Assembly (NCBI GenBank): GCA_015680685.1
Contig: MNCI01017890.1
Location: forward strand, 578,794-642,793
Reading direction: 5' to 3'
Length of the DNA: 64,000 bases
DNA from: Gnetum montanum
Lineage: Eukaryota > Streptophyta > Gnetopsida > Gnetales > Gnetaceae
Below the pieces are notes generated by a model. The model was not told where the DNA came from. It was given only the letters and a program-made list of their open reading frames with translations, and did not search any database. Of the stretch, positions 57,841-64,000 are shown piece after piece. The stretch's first letter is position 1. Each line of letters opens with the position of its first letter. A program made the translations under genes and the position numbers.

Positions 57841-58960
57841 AGGTCCATCACCCTAATATAGGATTATCTATTCTATTTATTCATCTATTCTTGCTCTCAT
57901 AGTAGTACCTATTAATGTTCTTTTATATTTTCTTGGAACTTCTCATGATACCACCTTCCTTGCATGAGCTCATGCTAAATGATCTCCAACTTAACTAATA
58001 TCCTACAAACATGCTCTTTCAATTCACTACATGGCCTTCCTACAAAAATTTTGACAACATGTAGATGTATTCTCCAGTTTTCTTATATAACTTTTTTATC
58101 TTCCTTAAGTATCCTCTTAAGAACTATCATTTCTACTTTATGATAGAGGATATATATATTTTCTAAAAGACCCATCTTCTCTATTAGTGTTGGTTCACTT
58201 GTATCCATGTGATGAAGTTTGACATACAATGAACTAAATTTCACTTTAACTTCTTGGCCATTGTAAATCACCCACTTGTTTAAAAGAGCTACCAAGTTAT
58301 ATAATCTACTCACCTTGATATCCCATTTGACTTGCATAATCATGTGTATTTTCATGAGCTCATCAGTCTTTCTAGTTATCTTCTCTACTAGCTCTTGCCA
58401 TAAGTTCTAGTGGTTCTTTTTCACATAGAGGTATTCTATTCCTAAATAGTGTCATGATTTGGCTTTCATTCTTGGGCCCTCATACCTATTGAAACATACA
58501 AAGAGCCTATATTTTTTCTTTTCATATCTAATCTTCCTCCACTCTTTGGATTGATGCTTTAGCATATAAATTTACTTCTCCAAGTTGTCCTTCATGAAAA
58601 ATGCTTCTTCTCCAATCTATCATGTATTAAATAGTTCAATCTACAAGTGCTAAATTTATACCTTAGGTTTCATGGTTAAGGGTGTAGGTACCAATGGCAT
58701 AATGCTCTCCAAATATTCTTGCAATTAGCGTATCTCTACTTGGATTTAATATAACTCCCTTAGAGAGAATGTTTTGTCAACATCTATGATTTCTCACTTG
58801 GCTCATACTTTTACTAGTTCCATCTCCACTATACTATTAGTGTTCATCAACATGATCTTAGTATCTAGATCTACCCTTTATTTTCTTCTCTATCCATGAG
58901 TTAGTCCTAAGTTGATTAGTAGCTACTTGTATGATTTTTGCACCACAATTAACATTATGC
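57841..58960 (-). pseudogene. coding-like relic on the minus strand, not recognised
   Basis: From 58860 down to 57870 the minus strand gives long near-open stretches rich in Lys, Glu, Leu and Ile: 'DKTFSLREL', 'EYLESIMPLVPTPLTMKPKV', 'EEAFFMKDNLEK', 'YMLKHQSKEWRKIRYEKKKY' and the open stretch 58083-58355 with 'NKWVIYNGQEVKVKFSSLYV'. The composition suggests a coiled-coil protein. No retroelement motif is seen. It ends close to the Ty3-3 LTR but on the opposite strand. It could belong to an NA-1-like element, but no direct match supports that. Confidence 0.35.
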
Positions 58961-58971
58961 ATGTTGGAGCT

Positions 58972-59998
58972 TAATTAGTGTGAGATGCTTCTTAATGACA
59001 TACTAGTGTGAGATAGAATGGGATGCCTAGTGTAGAGACATCTCTTCTAGTTTTCTCATTATTTTCTTACTTGTCTAGTTTTATAGGTTTTAATCTCCAT
59101 GGAGACATCTTGAAGGTATTGGACTAATCTTATTTGAGATCTGGGTTGTTAGAAGAGATGTATTAAAAGACATGATATGTTTGGGCCAAGTTGAGAGCTT
59201 ACATGAGACATGTTGAATTGGTGATAGATGTCTTAGAAAATCGAATACTTATCAAATGTTAGGTAAGATGTCTCATGAAATGTGAATATGTCTCAACTAT
59301 AGTAGAATACTTCTTAGCTGGAAGTGAGATGTCTTCCTTGAATTATCAAGTTTCATAGTGAGATGTCCTAAAAAGGCCATAGATGATTCAAATGCATAGG
59401 AAAACTTTCAAAATTATTGTTCCAAGTTTGTAAATAGCTAAAATAAGACGAAAAAATATGAGAAGAAATGGAGGATCTTCTAGTTGAGATTGAGAAAGAT
59501 TTCCTAGGGGTTTTTTTCATGTTTGATTCCTAAATATGGATTGTGTTTCATGCTTGTACCATGAAGAGATGGAGATATGAGATGTCATTTAAGTTCATGT
59601 AGTAAACTTGAGCAATATTTTGGGAGAGCACATTGAGTGAGTGCATACATGGTTGTAGCTCTAAGGTCAATTGTGTTATGTGTTGGCTTGTGTATTCTAG
59701 ACTTGCTTGTAAGTTGAGATCTTAGTCCTAGGTTGTGGAAGAGGTTCTCCATTAGTTATGTCTTGCATTAAGAATAGCCATTCTATGGTTGTAGAGCCTC
59801 ATGTTCTTCATCATCATTCAAGTGTGTGAGGTTTTTTGATGTTTTGTGGATTGAGGAATCATGTTGTAATCTTCTCTTTTAAATAATTGAAGATAGATAG
59901 TTTTCTTCTTTTCTAGAAATTTATTTACCTTTTCATAATATCTAGATTTAGTGTGTTGAATATGATTTAATATTTGAGTGAAACTACTTTAGCTAAAT
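58972..59998 (+). repeat. putative 5' LTR of Ty3-3
   Basis: It begins TGTTGGAGC at 58972 and ends near the PBS-like TTGGTATTAG. No second copy is in the window, so the bounds are provisional. It is dense in AGACATCT/AGATGTCT: exact copies at 59036, 59103, 59226, 59266 and 59328, with one-mismatch forms between. Confidence 0.55.
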
Positions 59999-59999
59999 A

Positions 60000-60012
60000 T
60001 TGGTATTAGTGT
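60000..60012 (+). other. primer-binding site of Ty3-3
   Basis: TTGGTATTAGTGTTG resembles the initiator-Met complement (TGGTATCAGAGC), with mismatches after the first six bases. Confidence 0.55.
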
Positions 60013-60055
60013 TGACTCTTGCTTAGAATTGATTGAGTATTTTTCTTAATTTTAA

Positions 60056-61200
60056 ATGACACCCAAGAAGAAATAGATAAAATCCTTGAACAAAGACATG
60101 GAAAGCATGAAATATACCTTCCAATTGATGGATGCTTGGTTGGATGAAGTCAAAGAAAAGGTAGATAGGAATGCAAGTCCTATTTGTATCCAGACATACA
60201 ATGGTGATGAGCATTCACATTTAGATGAAGAAGTTTCAAGCCTAGTGAAGATGGAGTGGATGATGAGGAAGGATAATCTAGCTATGGAAGTGTAGGAACC
60301 CATCAACCAAGGATTTTGATGGGATGGAATCCTATTCTTTAGATGATAATTTCAAGGGCTCCAATAGTGGTAAAAACTTCTTCTCCTAGCAAGCTAGGTG
60401 CAAAAGATAAGGCAAGGCTTGCTAGACCATTTTGTAATGTTGCCAGACTTTCATACATTGAGTTGAAGAATTTTAATGGTGTAGATGATACCAATGCTTT
60501 TTCAAGTTGGCTAGAGACACATGATAAGTACTTTGAGTTGGAAGAGATAGAAAATAACTTGAGATAGATTATTCTTAGTGGAAAAAGAAGTCTAATACTT
60601 ATGAAAGATAAAATGGTTAACCTATCAAAGATTAAAATCTAATTAAATAAAGGTTGTGAGGAAATTTTGAATAATATCATTAAAGGATAGAGAATATCAT
60701 GAAGTTAAAATTCATAAGGCAAGATGATAAGAATGTCAAAGAATTCTACATTAAGTTTTATGATCTATTCCATCAAGTTAAAGTGAATTGGAAGGATTAT
60801 GAATAAGCTTCAATCTATGTAGGAGGTCCCAAAATGACATAGTAGTAGGAGTTGTCTTTTTATGAATCATAAACTCTTGATAAGGCTTATGACTTGATAA
60901 TTAAGGTTGAAAAGAAGCTAAGTAGATTTGGAAAAAAAAACCAAACAAACTTCCAAGGAAAAGGAGAAGAGATCTAAATCAAAGAATGGATTCAATTATT
61001 GATACAAAAACAAAGATGACAATCATGAAAAGAAGATAAAAAATAATGATTGAAAGGGAAAAACTAAGAACAACCAAGGTAAGAACCAATCATTAAAAAT
61101 TCAATGCTTCAAGCATGGAGAATGGGAACACAAATAATGTGAATGTGTATTTCACAAGGTAGCCACATGAAAAGATGTACAAACCATGAAGATGGATGAG
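60056..61200 (+). pseudogene. Ty3-3 gag (relic)
   Basis: The ATG at 60056 opens 'MTPKKK', then a stop, and the same frame runs to 60293 with 'MKYTFQLMDAWLDEVKEKVD'. At 60430-60567 'LSYIELKNFNGVDDTNAFSS' then 'WLETHDKYFELEEIENNLR' is the classic gypsy capsid start ('LPxFxGxDPxxWLxxxExYFxL'). Near 61100 'IQCFKHGEWEHK*CECV' is a zinc knuckle with C-x2-H/C, G, H and C positions partly kept. Frameshifts lie between 60590 and 61080. Confidence 0.85.
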
Positions 61201-61249
61201 ACATAAAGCCAAACTTTTTAGAAAGATAATCCTAATGCTCCCAAGATTG

Positions 61250-61690
61250 AGGAATTTTCTAAATGAAATTCTTGAACATTCATGGGAAATGTGTATAGAA
61301 GAGACCATCCTACTAGGAAACTATTATTTCATATTGGGAATTGATGTTTACCTAGTAGGGAATGCATTCATGTTTTGATTGTTGAAGGAGTCCAAGAAAA
61401 TATTATTTCTTTTAAGATAGTTGCTAGATTAGGTTTGGTAATTGATCCTCATCCTAGATGTTCTAAAGTGCATATATTATCTAAATATTTTTCTTAAGAG
61501 GTAAGGGAACAATGTACTTCAAAATTTGAAATTAGAGGTTGTCATGATGTTGTGAAGTGTGATGTAATTCCAATAGATTATGTTCATGTAATTCTTGATA
61601 GACATTGGGATTTTCACAATGGTGCTAAGTTTTATGGTAATAAATGTATGGAGTATAGTTAGAATTGATGGAATTCATGATTTAATTCCC
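61250..61690 (+). pseudogene. Ty3-3 aspartic protease (relic)
   Basis: Text from 61380 reads 'IVARLGLVIDPHPRCSKVHI', 'VREQCTSKFEIRGCHDVVKC' and 'DVIPIDYVHVILDRHWDF', matching plant gypsy proteases ('VxKLGLxTxPHPxPYKVxWL', 'VxxQCxVxFxIGxYxDxVxC', 'DVxPMDxCHxLLGRPWQ'). In the last block G has become D. The active-site Asp block upstream (near 61350) is not clearly preserved. Confidence 0.85.
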
Positions 61691-61899
61691 ATGACAACTA
61701 GACAAATGAGGTAGCAAAGTGAACTTAATGCTTCATTGATCCTTCTAGGAGAGAGGGAATTTATTAAGAAACATAATGAAATAGGTTTTGGATTTGTTGT
61801 TGTATCAATAATTACTTCTAACCATGATGATGTGTAGGTTCAACTTCCAACAAGTGTGTTATGCTTAAAGAAGAAATTTTTCAAAGTATTCATGGGGGA

Positions 61900-62680
61900 A
61901 TTGGATGAATTGCCATTCATAAGGAATGTAAAGCATCAAATTGATTTCATCCCTAGTGCTACCATTCCAAGTGAGAAAGCTTACCAAATGACATAGACTC
62001 AATAGATAGAATTGTAAGGGAAGTAGAGAAGTTACTTGCATATGGCTTCATGAGGGAATCCATTTTATGTTCTGCAAGTCTAATGGTGCTAGTGCCAAAA
62101 GAAGGACAGTGATGAATGGAGGATGTGTATTGATTCTAGGGTAGTAAACAAGATAACAGTGAGGTACCAATTTTCTATTCCAAGGATGGATAATATCCTT
62201 GATGTGCTTACAAATATTGAAATTTTTATCAAATTCGATTTAAAGGATGGTTACCATTAAATTAGAATTAGACCTAGTGATGAATGAAACATAGATTTCT
62301 AGACGTTGAATGGATTATTTACGTGGTTGGTGATGCCATTTGGGCTCATGAATGCACCTGCTACATTCATGAGGTTGATGCATAATGTATTGAAGGACTT
62401 GATTGGTAGGTTTTATAGTATATGTTTTGACAATATTTTGGTGTATAGCTCTAATGAGGAAGAGCATGTAGATTACTTGCAAATGGTGTATCTTAAATTA
62501 AAGGAGGCACAATTAGTAATCAATGTAAATAAAAGTAATTTCTTCAAGAGGGAAATCATATATTTAGGGAATTTTGTTTCTAAAAATAAAATTTAAATGA
62601 AAGCTACTAAGTTGAAGGCTATTAGGGATTAGGAAACTCCTAAGAATGTTGAAGAGATAAGATCATTTCTTAGTTTAATA
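61900..62680 (+). pseudogene. Ty3-3 reverse transcriptase (relic)
   Basis: 'DEWRMCIDSRVVNKITVRYQ' at about 62108, 'FSIPRMDNILDVL' and 'FIKFDLKDGYH*IRIRPSDE' near 62225-62285 carry the first catalytic Asp, with Gln of 'GYHQI' changed to a stop. The open stretch 62306-62596 has 'WLVMPFGLMNAPATFMRLMH' and 'CFDNILVYSSNEEEHVDYL'; the catalytic 'YFDDILVYS' is changed at both flanking positions, including the second Asp to Asn. It ends with 'IYLGNFVSKNKI', matching 'xFLGxxVSxxGI'. Length and order fit the family. Confidence 0.9.
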
Positions 62681-63340
62681 GGTTTTTATAGATGAAATCC
62701 TCTAAAATTTTAGTCATTTTTCATGGTCCATATTTGCTTTTTTGAAGAAAACTAAAGATTTTAGGTGGGATAATGAAACCCAATGGAGCTTTGACTTATT
62801 AAAAGCAACAAATACTAGTGAAATAGTGCATGCAATTCTCGATTCTCAAAAGCTTTTTTAGGTGGTGGACTTGCCATTAGTGGGATACTTTCACAATATT
62901 GTAGACCTATTGCTTTCTTGTCAAAAATGTTGATTAAATCAAGGAAAAAATATAGTGTATATGAGAAGGAGTTGTATACTATTATTCAAGAAATCAAGCA
63001 TTGGAGGCATTACTTATTACCCAAATAGTTCACTTTGATGGTAGATCAAAAAGCACTACAATTTACATGAAGTGGATTGCATAGTTACAGGAGTTTAATT
63101 TTTTGTGAAAGCTAATTTGGTGGTTGATACATTGTCTAAGGTGCATATGGTGAATTTTAGTATACCTAATGTGAAAGGTATGGGTGATTTTTCTGATTTA
63201 TATGAGCATGATTTGGTTTTTATGAAAGTTTGAAGAAGTCTCAAAGATTCATTAATTAGTAGAATAGACCTATGGAGGAGCTATCATATTCAAGATGAAC
63301 TATTATTCAAGAATGAAAACATTTGTATTTCTATTTGTGA
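62681..63340 (+). pseudogene. Ty3-3 RNase H and linker (relic)
   Basis: 'FSKLNRKSTSYSVYEKELY'-like text is visible around 62930-62990 ('KYSVYEKELYTIIQEIKHW' on one frame, family 'YSxYDKELYAxVxALxxWxHYL'), continuing 'RHYLLPK'. At 63100-63140 'KANLVVDTLSKVHM' matches 'xAxVVADALSR'. Frameshifts separate these. It leads directly into the integrase zinc region. Confidence 0.8.
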
Positions 63341-64000
63341 TTTTTGGAAAAGGATTTTGTTTAAAAAGCATTGTAGTGGTAGGGTAGGTCACATGGATAG
63401 GGATAAAACATTAGAACTTGTAGGTAGGCACTATTTTTGGCCTAGTATGATAACTAAAATTTTAAAATTTGTGAAGGATTGTTTGACTTGTTATAAATTC
63501 AAGGTAGGTAAAGGAGTGAATAGACATTATATGCCTTTTCCAATTCTCAAGATTCAATGGAAAAATATTTCTATGGATTTTTTGAGTGGTATTCCAAAAA
63601 TCAAAAGTGGGAATAATTTAATTTTTGTTATTGTAGATAGGTTTTCCAAGATGGAATACTTCATTCCATGAAAAAAAGTGAGTGATGCTTCTCATGTTGC
63701 AAATTTTCTTTTCTAACATGTTGTGAAGTTGAATGGAATTCATTTGAATATTGTTAGTGATAGAAAATCCAAATTTACTAGTCATTTTTAAAGGTCCCTT
63801 TAAAAAATTTTAGGGATAAAGTTGAATTTTTCTAGTACATATCATCCATAATCTAATGTCCAAATGGAGGTGATGAATAAATCCTTACTAAACACATTGA
63901 AAGTTTGTGTGATGAACCTAATAGGTGGAAAAAGTTATTATGTCATGAGAATTTTTTGTATAATAATGCTTTTCATGTTGCTAGTACTAAAAGAACATTT
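63341..64000 (+). pseudogene. Ty3-3 integrase, partial at window end (relic)
   Basis: The open stretch 63357-63671 reads 'HCSGRVGHMDRDKTLELVGR' and 'HYFWPSMITKILKFVKDCLT', the HHCC zinc region ('HxGxxxGHxGxxKTLxLVxxxYYWPxM...C..C'), then 'QWKNISMDFLSGIPKIKSG' with the first catalytic Asp, and 'FVIVDRFSKMEYFIP'. A stop follows at 63669. Then 'LNGIHLNIVSDRKSKFTSHF' near 63730 holds the second Asp ('SDRDxxFTSxFW'). The Glu region, about 63840-63880, lies in broken frame and the window ends soon after. Confidence 0.9.

Larger units (their letters stand above)
58972..64000 (+). mobile_element. Ty3-3: Ty3/gypsy LTR retrotransposon, plus strand, cut by window end
   Basis: A candidate 5' LTR (58972-59998) is followed by a PBS-like sequence, gag (60056), protease, RT, RNase H and integrase in gypsy order, with long open stretches (62306-62596 and 63357-63671). 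Among the gypsy elements here it has the fewest stops, so it may be the youngest. The 3' LTR lies outside the window. Confidence 0.85.

Noticed and set aside
1-64000. tRNA, rRNA or other structural RNA genes.
   Set aside because: None was recognised by eye. The tRNA-like words found are primer-binding sites of retroelements.

Overview
This window looks like intergenic DNA from a large plant genome. It is AT-rich and contains no intact gene. Almost everything recognisable is a decayed LTR retrotransposon, inserted into one another several levels deep. The age of the copies, the very long LTRs and the absence of host genes suggest a gymnosperm or another giant plant genome, but nothing seen fixes the species. 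Every retroelement reading frame carries stops and frameshifts. All protein calls come from reading short conserved blocks by eye and are relics.

Layout, using names coined here. (1) Ty3-1 is a minus-strand Ty3/gypsy element. Its 3' LTR fills 1-3952 and itself carries a solo LTR at about 1236-2405. Its integrase is split by Copia-1, its gag-pol relic lies at 10007-13950, and its 5' LTR starts at 13988 and can be followed to about 16950. (2) Copia-1 (4218-10006, minus) is a Ty1/copia element inserted in the Ty3-1 integrase gene; an N gap hides part of its 3' LTR. (3) 17090-18531 is an orphan strip with a small Cys-rich coding relic and a possible LTR start. (4) Ty3-2 is a plus-strand gypsy element. 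Its 5' LTR starts at 18532, is interrupted, resumes near 47209 and ends at 49723; gag-pol follows to 54046, then a 3' LTR cut off at about 56485. (5) NA-1 (about 18777-47203, minus) sits inside the Ty3-2 5' LTR. It has copia-type LTRs, PBS and gag, but in place of pol it carries only an unrelated ORF. (6) Tat-1 (23634-45562, minus, about 21.9 kb) is a Tat/Ogre-like gypsy element inserted in the NA-1 gag gene; the split gag reads through again when Tat-1 is removed. (7) About 10 kb inside Tat-1 (28900-38980) separates protease from reverse transcriptase. It holds a tandem array of about 187 bp units and an intron-bearing gene-like relic on the opposite strand. (8) 56486-58960 is largely unrecognised. 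(9) Ty3-3 (58972 to the end, plus) is a third gypsy element, cut by the window edge in integrase.

The elements do not act together as a pathway; they are successive parasites. The most unusual items are NA-1 (gag plus an unknown ORF and no pol), the antisense spliced relic and satellite-like array inside Tat-1, and an 8-bp motif (AGACATCT/AGATGTCT) clustered in the LTRs of unrelated elements.
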